A DNA stretch of 64,000 nucleotides from Chiridota heheva (taxonomy: Eukaryota; Echinodermata; Holothuroidea; Apodida; Chiridotidae), in NCBI GenBank assembly GCA_020152595.1, contig JAIGNY010002621.1, forward strand, positions 1,681,001-1,745,000, read 5' to 3'. The notes beneath the pieces were generated by a model. The model was not told where the DNA came from, did not search any database, and was given only the letters and a program-made list of their open reading frames with translations. The translations under genes and the position numbers were made by a program. Shown in pieces: positions 12,385 through 23,270 of this stretch (position 1 is its first letter; the number at the start of each line of letters is the position of its first letter).

Positions 12385-12690
12385 ATTTCATCAAGCCTTT
12401 AGGGCTTATAGAGCTGGTGCTTATACCCCGTTTCCATGGTGCTAAGCAGATGTGAGTACTTGACCCCCTTCCTGGATGGGACACCAGTCCATCACAGGTT
12501 AACTCCCCAGCCAATACTGGCACTCATTTCATTGCTGAGTGTGAACTGGAGCAAATGGGATAAAGTGTCATGCTCAACAACACAGCACAGTGCCCTGGCT
12601 GGATTTTATCCCAGTACCTTTTGAGGATAAGACCGTCTGATTAAGTATAAAGCTAACCCCTGGGCTATTGCACTCCCCATCTTGATGGAG
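12385..12690 (-). mobile_element. tRNA-derived SINE-like copy 1
   Basis: A block ending in a degenerate tRNA-like head (minus strand, AGCCCAGGGGTTAGC near the right end, with a degenerate B-box-like GGGATAAAATCC). Its body includes ACACCAGTCCATCACAGGTT and CACAGCACAGTGCCCTGGCT. The same body recurs at 21.1, 22.85 and 60.7 kb. Confidence 0.65.
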
Positions 12691-13089
12691 CCCTATAAAA
12701 AATCACCAAAGAAAGCTAAATATGGTCTTCCATATCAATTTCACTTTTTATCATTGATATCAAATAGCATAGAAAGGATTACAAGGGTACAAATTTTAAA
12801 TCTCTGGAAAGAATTCTACTTCTCTGATGACATTTGTTAATACCCTGCTAGACATTCATCTGTCACTCTTCAGATATTTTTACTTCACTCAAGTTGACAC
12901 GACATGTCAAGCCAAAGTCAAAATGATTGGAAGAACATCTATTTTTAGAGTAAGAAACATATTACTGATATTGATGGTTTTAATACATTACTTTGTTAAA
13001 AGGATTTTGCTGAGATCGTAAGAAAACTATTAAATAACAAGCAATGATATCCAAGGCATTTGATCTTTGTTAATAGATGATGCACTCAC

Positions 13090-13175
13090 TGGTTTTCCAT
13101 ATTTAGAATCTTGGATTTGAATGTTGCGTGTTTCTCTTGAGTGAGTTGGTTGACACCTTTTAAACCAGATGACTT
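13090..13175 (-). CDS. Coiled-coil gene exon 33
   Basis: 86 bases, acceptor CTGCAG, donor GTGAGT. It reads KSSGLKGVNQLTQEKHATFK. This is the first exon, going 5' to 3', that leaves phase 0, which marks the end of the modular exon series. Confidence 0.85.
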
Positions 13176-13743
13176 CTGCAGAGCAAAAAGAGGCAAACGT
13201 GTTTGATATGCCACATACTTTACTTTCCTGAAAAATCACCAAATATATCTGCGTGGCTTTAAAGCAAATTGTGACCAAATAGAAACCATTCCATCAAAAC
13301 TGCTCATTTTATTTTATAACTTTGGTGTTTGGTCCATGTACAACATATAACAAAGAATGTATAATATTAGTAACAATGCATGGTACTTGGAGGGAAATAA
13401 AACACACAAACAATAATAATAAACATACAATAATATACTCAATATTTCTACTAAATGATTGGAAATAAATTTCTGTAATTACTGAGATGGGTATAATATA
13501 CAGTTGATATGCATATGAATTACAAATCTGCTCAAGAACCCAATAGTTTCTTTAATTAAAAAAAAAAAACGATGGCAATGTTTTATCTGGATACACATAC
13601 ATGATGTCACACAAAACCTGTAACCAGTAATTTGCACTTAAGTCTCTTGAAACTTTATTATCTCCTTGTAGGAATAATGTCTCTCTGGTTTAATGGTCAG
13701 CTGTGTATGCACATTGGAATATAAATTTGATTAGGTTGGATAC

Positions 13744-13962
13744 CTGCAACTGCTCCAAAGTCTTCTTGGTCTCTGAATGCTCCTTGACCTCTCTCTCTAC
13801 CTTAGCCTCCATCTCATCCGCTATCTTTGTATTCTTCTCCCACATCTTCCTGGCATGTTGCTCCTTCTTGGTCATAATCTCAAGTCGTTTCTCTGTCTCT
13901 GCTAGCTTGGATTGATTGTTTTTTAAGGTTCCACCTGGTGAGCCACGTTTAGATTCAAGACC
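13744..13962 (-). CDS. Coiled-coil gene exon 32 (type C module)
   Basis: 219 bases, 73 residues, phase 0 at both ends. A Gly/Ser/Pro start (GLESKRGSPGGTLKNNQSKL) is followed by coil ending in VKEHSETKKTLEQLQ. It shares the E-H-x-E-T-K ending with exons 17, 28 and 31. Confidence 0.88.
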
Positions 13963-14377
13963 CTACACAGGACATAATAGTTCAATGTATTGATTGCATT
14001 TTGTATATTAAAGCTTTAGAGTTTGAACAGCTACCATAGTAGTTTTCAAAAGTTAGGGTTAGATAATTACTTAAAAATGAATGACAGCCAAACATTCTCA
14101 GATTTCATTTTTAGGCACTTTTTTATTTTGCATAATATTTTATTCAATGACCCTGATGTGTAGAAAATTGATCATTATTGCAGAATAAGTGTCCTGTGGT
14201 TCAAAAAAAAAAAAAAAACTATCCCAAAACCCACACTGTAGTTCTCTATTTCAAACATAATCAAATTAAAATTTTCCAAATGAAGAAATCCTGAACTGGC
14301 TTGGCCCACACCAAGAGAAAACCCATGAATGTATTAGACACACTCAATGCTTAACAGATGAAGAAAGCATCTCATAC
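13963..14377. other. Intron 31, nothing recognisable
   Basis: AT-rich intron between exons 31 and 32. It contains a 16-base A run near 14204 and no coding signal. Confidence 0.6.
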
Positions 14378-14575
14378 CTCCAAGAGTTTCTTGGTGTCGG
14401 AGTGGTCCTTTTTCTCTTTCTCCAGTTCATCTTCTAAGTCCTGCCCAATCTTGTAGCATCGATCCCACTGCGTCTTGGCCTGTTCGTACATCTTGGTTAC
14501 ATTCTGCAGCTTCTTCTCAACCTCTGCAAGCTTTGTATGCAAATCACTTTCACTGCCTGGATCACACACCGATTG
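14378..14575 (-). CDS. Coiled-coil gene exon 31 (type C module)
   Basis: 198 bases, 66 residues, phase 0. It includes TQWDRCYKIGQDLEDELEKE, closely parallel to exon 28 (SEWDRCFKIGADLEDELIQE), and ends in DHSDTKKLLE. It is a diverged copy of the same module. Confidence 0.9.
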
Positions 14576-15401
14576 CTGAAAAGTTACAACAAATGCCACC
14601 GGTCAAAATGATGCACCCCTCAATGCATACAGATCTGGTACCATAAAGCAACAACATATCTGGTTATACCCTTATCCGAGTCTAACAAACACTATCAACC
14701 AATAAGCACTGAAGGTCTATGAACATGAAACATGTAGTGCAAGTGCTTGGAAAATGCTTTCAAAGTAATATGAAAGTAGCAAAATCTGCAAGTAAATCAC
14801 TAAATCAATGGACTATTCATTTAGCTATATATAGGAATCTTAACAGAAACTATCATGAAATCTACATAAAGGTTCAACATATTACTGGGCAAGTCTTTTA
14901 AAGAGTCATTCAATATGTTTTATTTTGATTTATGGATTACACTAACAACATAAAAAAATCTTAACAGAAAATCCTTTCAAATTTATGTAAATATGTCTTT
15001 TGAAAACAAAATCATATTTTTTGTTAAATTGTCTACTACATTTTCAGGATAGCATTCCCCCATAATTTTGCAATATCATTTTTTTGTTTAATAATAAAAG
15101 TTTACCAGTCATATGCTACTTCATAACACTTTCTTTAATTGTAGCATTAACGAAAACAAAACAATTACCTTTATATTCCTAGTTCATTCATCATATGTGT
15201 GACACACAACTGAAACTTTCATGTACTTAAATCTCTAAACAATATAGGGTATTGCAATCAGTCAAGGGTAAGGGTATTAGAAAAGAGGAAGTAATAATCT
15301 ATTCGCACCAGTGAAACTTGTTACATATCCATAGAGTTTTAAATGATTTGAGTGTTGCATGACATACTTTACAAGCAATAATCCTATGTTTAGTCTCTGG
15401 A
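14576..15401. other. Intron 30, 3' part; nothing recognisable
   Basis: AT-rich, with no exon or repeat signature, up to the target duplication at 15402. Confidence 0.5.
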
Positions 15402-15887
15402 AAAGCAACAAATGTTTGTTTATTTGATGAGGGCTTAATGGCACCACAACAACTAGGGTCAAATTGTGCCTAAGAGATTAGATCATTCTAGAGGTAGGAA
15501 GGAAAGAAAACGATTGAAAGAAATACAAGAACTAAAACTTAGAAAGCTGGGATCGAGAGAGGAGGTGCATGGGTGAAAAAAAACAAAGTAGAGAGAGAAG
15601 GTGGTAAAGGGAGACTAAATATGGTTGTAGAGGGAAGCATAGTGAAGGAAGGAGATAATTTTATCCGGAGGTTTTTTTGGAAGAAGTCGGTTGTAGAGGG
15701 AAGCATAGTGAAGGAAGGAGATAATTTTATCCGGAGGTTTTTTTTTGGAAGAACTCATCAATTGAGTTGTGGGGAGCGAGGGAAGCTCTGGGAAGGTTGT
15801 ACAGGGGCAAGCAAGGAGATGTGATGGATTATGAGGGTGCAATGGCAATTGTTGCAGAGGGGTTGGGGGAGCCAATAAAGCAACAAA
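15402..15887 (-). mobile_element. I-like LINE fragment with 11-bp target duplication
   Basis: The 3' 460 bases of the LINE, bounded by direct repeats AAAGCAACAAA at 15402-15412 and 15877-15887. The 3' tail (TGTTTGTTTATTTGATGAGG) is on the left, so it lies in the minus direction. It contains a tandem duplication of about 57 bases (about 15628-15747). Confidence 0.92.
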
Positions 15888-16555
15888 ATAATAAATAAAC
15901 AGGCAAGCACCTTCTTTACTAAGGTCCCCATATCACTTGCATATTACGTCATCACATACAGATTGTCACTGTAATAGAAATTGCATCCATTACATCATCA
16001 TACCCGAAAGTCTACGTCATTGATCAACCTTCATCTTATATGACAGAGGATGATGGCAACAAAAGAAATAGAAAATATCAAAAATCTGATTCTTCTAAGC
16101 TTAAAGTTGTATCAGATTTGTGTACAATCTGATTGACCCCTGGTGACATCACTTTCTCACAATCGTCAAAGTTAATTAATGGAATTTTGTTAAATACTTT
16201 TAAGAACGATTTTGTGACTTAAAACCATGTGTATATCACAAGAGTAGTAAAAGTTGGTCTAGTGAAGTAGCTGTGATGGGCGATCAAAAGAAATATTAAA
16301 AAAATATGTTCAATTCATGAATAATTTCAATAATTTAAAGTGCAATAACACTTGTTAGACAAAGTGCTAGCACATCATGTCTCTTGTTCAATAGTTGTCT
16401 ACACCAGTCACAAGCAGCTTCTAAATTCCAGATGTCTTGATGAAACAAGATATCGTAGTTTCGTCACTGTTAAAACTTTTTGGTCCTCTATTAAAGATAA
16501 ACATGTCTCACTAATGAATTTGTCATTTAAACCACTATGATTAAAAGGATTAGTT
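15888..16555. other. Intron 30 middle, partial match to the fold-back repeat
   Basis: No coding signal. Around 16025-16110 a stretch (CTTCATCTTATATGACAGAG) resembles the fold-back repeat that begins at about 16560. Confidence 0.4.
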
Positions 16556-16559
16556 TAGT

Positions 16560-17340
16560 GGTCAAGCATGTCCATCTTATATGAAAGAGGACTTTAAAAG
16601 AAACAAAATGGTGAAGAAAGCATTCAAAAATCTTATTCCGTTAAAGAAATATTTAGGTTTAAAGTTTGGTATCATCTCTGTAGAAACGACTAAAATCAGA
16701 CTAGTTGTGATGTCATAGCCTCAGATTCCTCAAAATCTTTATGTATTTTAAAGAAAGTTTATTTCATTTTTTTACTATTTAAATCAATTTCCCTCAAACT
16801 TTCTGCAGGTGGTATATTATAAATACCATTTCCAGATTCAGTTTTACTACTTTTCTGACATATCCCATGGTTTTTAAGCCACAAAATCGCAGGACAATTT
16901 CAGTCCTTTCTACAAGGACTGAAATAAGATTTTGCAATGCTTTCTTCACCATTTTGTTTCTTTTGAAGTCCTCTTTCATATAAGATAAACATGCTTAATC
17001 ACTGAACTAATCCTTTTAATATCTCCTTAACAGAATAAGATTTTTAAATGCTTTCACCATTTTTTTTTTTTTAAGTCCTTTTTCATGTAAGATAAATATG
17101 CTTGACCACTGAACTAACCCTTTTAATATCTTCTTAACAGAATAAGATTTTTGAATGCTTTCTTCACCAATTTGTTTTTTTGAAGTCCTCTTTCATATAA
17201 GATAAACATGCTTGACCACTGAACTAATCCTATTAATATCTCCTTCACAGAATAAGATTTTTGAATGCTTTCTTCACCAATTTGTTTCTTTTGAAGTCCT
17301 CTTCCATATAAGATCACCATGCTTGACCCCTGACATAACC
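16560..17340. repeat. Fold-back repeat with tandem arms
   Basis: A forward arm at 16560-16650 (CATCTTATATGAAAGAGGAC...) is answered by at least three reverse copies at 16920-17340 (TTTGAAGTCCTCTTTCATAT). Adjacent reverse copies repeat every about 100 bases. A diverged copy lies at 63.34-63.63 kb. It is non-coding and of unknown type, possibly a MITE-like element with an expanded arm. Confidence 0.7.
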
Positions 17341-17354
17341 CTTTAATTGCATAC

Positions 17355-17513
17355 CTGTTTCAGTTGATCCTTGACAGATTGGAGTTCTCTAGTAAGTCTG
17401 TCCACTTGAGTTTGTTTTGCATTTAAGACATCCTTGATGGAGCTCTCAGCCTCCACGTTCATCTCCATCAAACACTTCCGCTCTTCCTGCAGTTTCTCAT
17501 ACTCCTCTTTTTG
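17355..17513 (-). CDS. Coiled-coil gene exon 30 (type A module)
   Basis: 159 bases, 53 residues, phase 0, acceptor CAG at 17514-17515, donor GTATGC. It reads EYEKLQEERKCLMEMNVEAE and then LTRELQSVKDQLKQ. It is a diverged A module (compare exons 13-16). Confidence 0.9.
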
Positions 17514-17535
17514 CTGTGAATAGAACAAGAAAAAT

Positions 17536-17857
17536 GCTTCTTTCTTTGTTTGATGAGAGTTTAATGGCACCACAACAGCAAGGGTCAAATTGTGCCTGAG
17601 AGGTTAGATCATTCCAGAGGTAGGAAGGAGAGTAAACAGGGGGAGATTGAGAGAAACACGAGAACTAAAAGCCAGAAAGCTGGGATCGAGAGAGGAGGTG
17701 TATGACAAATAAAAAAAGTAGAGAGAGGGGGTGGGGATGGAGGGCTAAATATGGTTGTAGAGGGGAAGCTTGATGAAGGAAGGAGATAATTTTATACGGA
17801 GGTTTTTTTTTGGAAGAACTCAGCAATTGAGTTGTAGGGAGCGAAGGAAGCTTTGTA
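17536..17857 (-). mobile_element. I-like LINE fragment, 3' end
   Basis: Matches the LINE 3' UTR from the TTTGTTTGATGAGAGTTTAA tail to a truncation at GGAAGCT near 17857. It starts only about 22 bases 5' of exon 30's acceptor in gene order, so it lies inside the polypyrimidine/branch region. No clear target duplication. Confidence 0.85.
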
Positions 17858-18349
17858 AAATATTATTCACTGCACTGCATGGACTAATGTTTTACTATCT
17901 AATGAAGATATCTTTGCTGCAGTAAAAGCTCAACATATCCCAGTGATCATACTTTCTAAACATTATAGTAAAATAATAAAAATAAATGAATTTTATAAAT
18001 TGACTTCATTTTTCTGATTTAAATGATTTGAAATCACTTCCAACAAACAACCTAACATTTAACATGAATGCATGCACTTTATGCATAATCTTCTTCATTT
18101 ACATTTTCCTCTCAAATTTGGGCTGCCCTGTTTTGAACAAACAAATTTGCAGAGGTTTGTCACTTATTTCCACAAATCATTCCTGACCAAACTATCGGTG
18201 AGAACTACAATAACATCTCTGAAATCTAAAGCTTTGTCAAGTATGACATGTATATGCAACTTCCCTACCATTGTTTTCTCCCAAACAATTTTTCCATCCA
18301 CACTTGGATCATTCATCAAATTAAGATAGAAATATCAGTACAACTGCAC
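17858..18349. other. Intron 29, nothing recognisable
   Basis: AT-rich, with no coding or repeat signature. Confidence 0.5.
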
Positions 18350-18547
18350 CTTTTCCAGGCTTTGTTTTGTCTCTTCATGGTTCTTCCTCTCCTCACTTAG
18401 TCTGCCCTCCAGCTCATCTGACTTTTGTCTGCTACCGTCCCATTGCTTCTTCATGTCATCATTGCACTGAACAGCTGCCTCCAGTTTCTCTTTTAGTTCA
18501 GAGAGTTTTTGCTGCAAGCCATCAGTTTCATCTGATTGGTTTGATGT
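18350..18547 (-). CDS. Coiled-coil gene exon 29 (type B module)
   Basis: 198 bases, 66 residues, phase 0. It has the B pattern: QQKLSELKEKLEAAVQCNDD, a QWDGS core and ERKNHEETKQSLEK at the end. It is six residues longer than exons 21 and 24 because it keeps NQSD and QKS insertions. It is probably the least-altered founder of the B family. Confidence 0.92.
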
Positions 18548-18954
18548 CTGAGGTTTAGCAAAACAGAACAAAAATTGTTTGCAAAAGATGTTTTACATGG
18601 ATGCAAAGAGTTGATCTATATTCAAGCATGATGATAATAATCTGCAATATACCATAAATTACTTGTATTTGACCAGAGAAATAAGAAAGATGCACATTTC
18701 TAAGATGATAAAAGTGCATTTGAAGATTTCAGAATAAATCAAACTTCCACATTCTTTAAATGTTCAAGAAAAATAATTTCAATACTAGATATTGATTATC
18801 TTTAAAAATTAAGTAAAATATAAATTTGATACTTAAGACAATGCATTATGGTACCCCACAGAGGTAAAATATAACATCAAATGTGAAAGGTTTTTTGATG
18901 TAATTTGACCTTAAGCTGGATAAGTTATTGTTATAATAAAGTAAATCTGCAAAC
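18548..18954. other. Intron 28, nothing recognisable
   Basis: AT-rich intron between exons 28 and 29, with no coding signal. Confidence 0.6.
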
Positions 18955-19161
18955 CTTAAGGATTTCCAGCTGTTGCTTGGTCTCTTCATGCTCCTTCTGC
19001 TCTTGAATCAGTTCATCCTCTAAGTCCGCTCCAATCTTAAAGCACCTGTCCCATTCACTCTTGGCTCTGTTGTACGATTCTGTCATACTTTTCAACTTTC
19101 TCTCAGTTTCTTTCAACTTCTCCAAACTTTCCTTCTGAGAATGTAGTTCATTGGTAAGATG
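18955..19161 (-). CDS. Coiled-coil gene exon 28 (type C module)
   Basis: 207 bases, 69 residues, phase 0. It reads HLTNELHSQKESLEKLKETE, then SEWDRCFKIGADLEDE and EHEETKQQLEILK. It has the same length and ending as exon 17. Confidence 0.92.
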
Positions 19162-19406
19162 CTGAAAGATTGCAAATTTCAACCTCTTTAATTTGATAAA
19201 TTGATAACATAATATCAGGTTTGGACTTAAGATCGGTGAATGCCTACATATTTCATGGCCTATTTCAAAGGACTTGAAATTCTGAGAAGAACAAGTTTTT
19301 AGAAGAAAAAAAATATTTGAAAATAAAAACATTAATTATATTTTATTATAAAATTATTTAAAAAAACTATATATATATTTTTAATTTTGAGATAAAATTA
19401 ACCTAC

Positions 19407-19562
19407 TTGTAATTGAGTGCTAGCAGCTTCTAATGCATTGTTGAGCTCATTAATTTCTTGCTCCTTGGCTGCAGATGCTTCCTTAGCTGTGTTCTCTGCA
19501 TCCGTGCTCATCTGTATCAAACAATTGTATTGCTCTTCAAGTTTTGTGGATTGCTCTTTTAC
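19407..19562 (-). CDS. Coiled-coil gene exon 27 (type A2 module)
   Basis: 156 bases, 52 residues, phase 0, donor GTAGGT. It reads VKEQSTKLEEQYNCLIQMST and ends LEAASTQLQ. The A2 type is recognised by the -QLQ end and by being one residue shorter than A1. It pairs with exons 20 and 23. Confidence 0.93.
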
Positions 19563-19716
19563 CTGTGAGAACAGCAACAAGGTCAAGAGTGTTTCAGATC
19601 TGATATTTGTTGTAACACTTGAAGGTATTATTATTTGAAGGTGTTTGAAAAAAAAGAAAAAAGTCAGTGTCTTACAAAAAACATAATCCACTTTCATAAA
19701 GTAAAATACAGCATAC

Positions 19717-19875
19717 CTGTTGTAGTTCAGCTTTTGCAGCATCTAATGCTTTGGTCAGCTCATCAATTTCTTGCTCCTTGGCTGCAGATGCTTCCTTAGC
19801 TGTGTTCTCTGCATCCGTGCTCATCTGTATCAAACAATTGTATTGCTCTTCAAGTTTTGTGGATTGCTCTTTTAC
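19717..19875 (-). CDS. Coiled-coil gene exon 26 (type A1, extra copy)
   Basis: 159 bases, 53 residues, phase 0. Nearly identical to exon 25, including the flanking intron, so it arose by a recent local duplication of a unit of about 314 bases. It ends KALDAAKAELQQ. Confidence 0.93.
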
Positions 19876-20030
19876 CTGTGAGAACAGCAACAAGGTCAAT
19901 AGTGTTTCAGATCTGATATTTGTTGTAACACTTGAAGGTATTATTATTTGAAGGTGTTTGAAAAAAAAGGAAAAAAGTCAGTGTCTTACAAAAAACATAA
20001 TCCACTTTCATAAAGTAAAATACAGCATAC

Positions 20031-20189
20031 CTGTTGTAGTTCAGCTTTTGCAGCATCTAATGCTTTGGTCAGCTCATCAATTTCTTGCTCCTTGGCTGCA
20101 GATGCTTCCTTAGCTGTGTTCTCTGCATCTGTGCTCATCTGCATCAAACAATTGTATTGCTCTCCAAGTTTTGCAGATTGCTCTTTTAC
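20031..20189 (-). CDS. Coiled-coil gene exon 25 (type A1 module)
   Basis: 159 bases, 53 residues. It reads VKEQSAKLGEQYNCLMQMST and ends DAAKAELQQ. Its 5' flank (NFYQNK-type shadow sequence, TCTTAGGAATCCTAACTTCT) matches the flank of exon 22, so the two are paralogous. Confidence 0.93.
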
Positions 20190-20582
20190 CTGTGAAAACA
20201 GTAACAAGGTCAAGAGTCTTAGGAATCCTAACTTCTATCAAAATAAAAGTATGTTTAACTTTCAAGTCATATCATCTACGAAAATGACTTCCATTATTTC
20301 AACTTTTGTTACTTTATCTGCTTAGTTGAAAACATAAATTATATACACTTTTGAAATGTATGAATGGACCATGTCCCAAACGCAGTAGCAATTTGTACAT
20401 GACTATCAAATTGGCAGGTATGAGTTGTCATGATTGCAATGTTGAAATTTTGGTAATAATCCAATTCCTCTCTTGATTTGCCATTTCCTATTTATAAGGT
20501 ATTCATCAATTGTTTTAAACTCTTTATCATTGTCATCAAAAAACAAAAACTTAAACTCCTGATGCATTGATGAAGACTGCAC

Positions 20583-20762
20583 CTTTTCCAGGCTTTGTCT
20601 CGTCTCTTCATGGTTCCTCCTCTCCTCACTTAGTCTGCCCTCCAGCTCATCTCTGCAACCGTCCCATTGCTCCTTCATGTCATCATTGCACCTACCGGCT
20701 GCCTCCAGTTTCTCTTCTACTTCAGAGAGTTTTTGCTGCAAAACATCAATTTCATCTGAGGT
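20583..20762 (-). CDS. Coiled-coil gene exon 24 (type B module)
   Basis: 180 bases, 60 residues, phase 0. It reads TSDEIDVLQQKLSEVEEKLE, has a CNDDMKEQWDGCRDELEGRL core and ends ETRQSLEK. The same exon recurs as 21 and 18. Confidence 0.93.
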
Positions 20763-21459
20763 CTAAGGTTTACAAAGAAATGAAAAGGTCAGCTGAATCT
20801 TAGAATGAACTTCAAACTAAATGAAATATAGATGTATGGATCGAAGTAATAAATATTATTCTATACATTATTAGGTAACTGCCTAACTTAAACTATAAAG
20901 TAGACTCTACAAACAAATTGTAACCTGGTGCATTTCCTATCAAGGTTTCAAGACTATTTTTGGTACCTAATCAATGTTTGATGTATTCTAAATGTTCTAT
21001 GCTGTTTACATATGGTCAAAAGAATTCTTTTTTTCTAATGAAAAATCACTTTCAAGAATTCATTTGAATAAAAAATATTCTATCACTTATGGTATGCAGT
21101 GGCTGCAGAGGATCTGTGGTAAATAAGTCATTCTCCTATGTGAAGGTAGCGGCTTCCGCTCCCATCGCAAGCAATGCATTATGTCTTGAGCAAGACACTT
21201 TACTTGTTCCAGTCCCCTCAGCTGTAAAATGAGTACCAGCACTGCTGCAGAGTTAACCTGCGATGGACTGGTGTCCTGTCCAGGGGGAGTCATGTGCTCT
21301 CACTCGCATACAGTAAGGAAACCAGAGATAAGCACCGGCCTGATGGGCCTTAGTACTTCCAAGTAATGATTTACCTAGTCATGGTATGAAGATTTACTTA
21401 CATCTTTAAATAGTCTAATAACTTAGCAAAACAGGACTGTGGCAAGATAATCAACATAC
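20763..21459. other. Intron 23 including SINE; duplicated as a block at 22512-23065
   Basis: The sequence from the B exon acceptor side to the SINE is repeated almost unchanged in the next trio, so introns were copied with the exons. An empty LINE target is preserved here at 21317-21325 (GGAAACCAG). Confidence 0.85.
21087..21360 (+). mobile_element. tRNA-derived SINE-like copy 2
   Basis: A plus-oriented tRNA-like head (TGTGGTAAATAAGTCATTCT ... GCGGCTTCCGCTCCC, a degenerate B box) is followed by TTGAGCAAGACACTTTACTT and the body with CTGCGATGGACTGGTGTCC. It is the paralogue of copy 3. Confidence 0.7.
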
Positions 21460-21615
21460 TTGTAATTGAGCATAAGCAGCCTCTAATGCTTTGGTCAGCT
21501 CATCAAGCTCTTGCTCCTTGGCTGCAGATGCTTTCTTAGCTGTGTTCTCTGCATCCATGCTCATCTGCATCAAACAATTGTATTGTTCTTCAAGTTTTGT
21601 GGATTGCTCTTTTAC
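21460..21615 (-). CDS. Coiled-coil gene exon 23 (type A2 module)
   Basis: 156 bases, 52 residues. It reads VKEQSTKLEEQYNCLMQMSM and ends LEAAYAQLQ. Phase 0, donor GTATGT. Confidence 0.93.
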
Positions 21616-21774
21616 CTGTGAGAACAGCAACAAGGTTAAAAGTGTTTCAGATCTGATATTTATTGTATCACTTGAAGGTATAATTATTTGAAGGCGTTTT
21701 AAAAAAAGATTTAAAAAAAAGTAAAGTGTCTTACAAAGACATATTCCACTTTCATAAAGTAAAATACAGCATAC

Positions 21775-21933
21775 CTGTTGTAGTTCAGCTTTTGCAGCAT
21801 CTAATGCTTTGGTCAGCTCATCAATTTCTTGCTCCTTGGCTGCAGATGCTTCCTTAGCTGCATTCTCTGCATCTGTGCTCATCTGCATCAAACAATTGTA
21901 TTGCTCTTCAAGTTTTGCGAATTGCTCTTTTAC
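21775..21933 (-). CDS. Coiled-coil gene exon 22 (type A1 module)
   Basis: 159 bases, 53 residues. It reads VKEQFAKLEEQYNCLMQMST and ends DAAKAELQQ. Phase 0. Confidence 0.93.
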
Positions 21934-22331
21934 CTGTGAGAACAGCAAAATGGTCAAGAGTGTTAGGAATCCTAACTTCTATCAAAATAAAAGTATGTTT
22001 AACTTTCAAGTCATATCATCTATGAAAATGACTTCCATGATTTCAGCTTTCCTTACTTTATCTGCTTAGTTGGAAAAATATAAACTATACGACACTTTTG
22101 AAATCTACAGATGACCATGTCCTAAACTCAATATTAATTCGTAAATGACAACATTGTTAGATATGAGTTGCAATGTTTGCAATGTTGACATTCTGATCAT
22201 AACTGAGTTTATCTTTTCATTTGCCATTACCTACTTACTAGGTTATTTATCAATTGTTTAAAACTCTCTTTTTTATCATTCTCTTCAAAAAACAACACTA
22301 AAAATTCTTAATGGATTTGTGAGAACTGCAC

Positions 22332-22511
22332 CTTTTCCAAGCTTTGTCTCGTCTCTTCATGGTTCGTCGTCTCCTCACTTAGTCTGCCTTCCAGCTCATC
22401 TCTGCAACCGTCCCATTGCTCCTCCATGTCATCATTGCACCGAACGGCTGCCTCCAGTTTCTCTTCTAGTTCAGAGAGTTTTTGTCGCAATACATTAATT
22501 TCATCTGATGT
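22332..22511 (-). CDS. Coiled-coil gene exon 21 (type B module)
   Basis: 180 bases, 60 residues. It reads TSDEINVLRQKLSELEEKLE and has a CNDDMEEQWDGCRDELEGRL core. Phase 0. It heads the second copy of the trio. Confidence 0.93.
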
Positions 22512-22832
22512 CTAAGGTTTACAAAGAAATGAAAAGGTCAGCTGAATCTTAGAATGAACTTCAAAGTAAATGAAATATAGATGTATGGATCGAAGTAATA
22601 AATATTATTCTATATATTATTAGGTAACTGCCCAACTTAAACTATAAAGTAGACAATACAAACAAATTGTAACCTGGTGCATTTCCAATCAAGCTTTTAA
22701 GACTATTTTTGGTACCTAATCAATGTTTGATGTATTTCAAATGTTCTATGCTGTTTACATATGGTCAAAAGAATTCCTTTTTATGAAAAAATCACTTTCA
22801 TGAATTTATTTGAATAAAAAATATTCTATCAC

Positions 22833-23056
22833 TTATGGTATGCAGTGGTTGCAGAGGATCAGTGGTAAATGAGTCATTCTCGTGAGTAGCGCATTCGACC
22901 CCCATCGCAAGCAATGCATTATGTTTTGAGCAAGACACTTTACTTGCTCCAGTGCACTCAGCTGTAAAATAAGTACCAGAACTGCTGGGGAGTTAAGCTG
23001 CAATGGACTGGTGTCCTGTCCAGGAGGAGTCATGTGCTCTCACTTGCATACAGTAA
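22833..23056 (+). mobile_element. tRNA-derived SINE-like copy 3, split by the LINE
   Basis: Paralogue of the SINE at 21087-21360. Its 3' part resumes at about 28575-28620 (AGCAAAGCACCAGAGATGGG) beyond the inserted LINE. Confidence 0.75.
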
Positions 23057-23270
23057 GGAAACCAGTTTGTTTGTTTGATGAAGGCTTAACGGCACCACAA
23101 CAACTAAGGTCAAATTGTGCCTGAGAGGTCAGATCATTCTAGAGGTAGGAAGTAAAGGAAATAGGGGGAGAATGAGAGAAATTTAAGGACAAAAGGTCAG
23201 AAAGCTGTGATCGTGAGGGGAGGTGCATGGTTGAAACAAAAAAAAGTAGAGAGGGGGTGGAAGAGGAGAA

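Noticed and set aside
19417-22069. Plus-strand Ser-rich frames recurring five times
   Set aside because: Antisense shadows of the type A exons; they recur because the exons recur.
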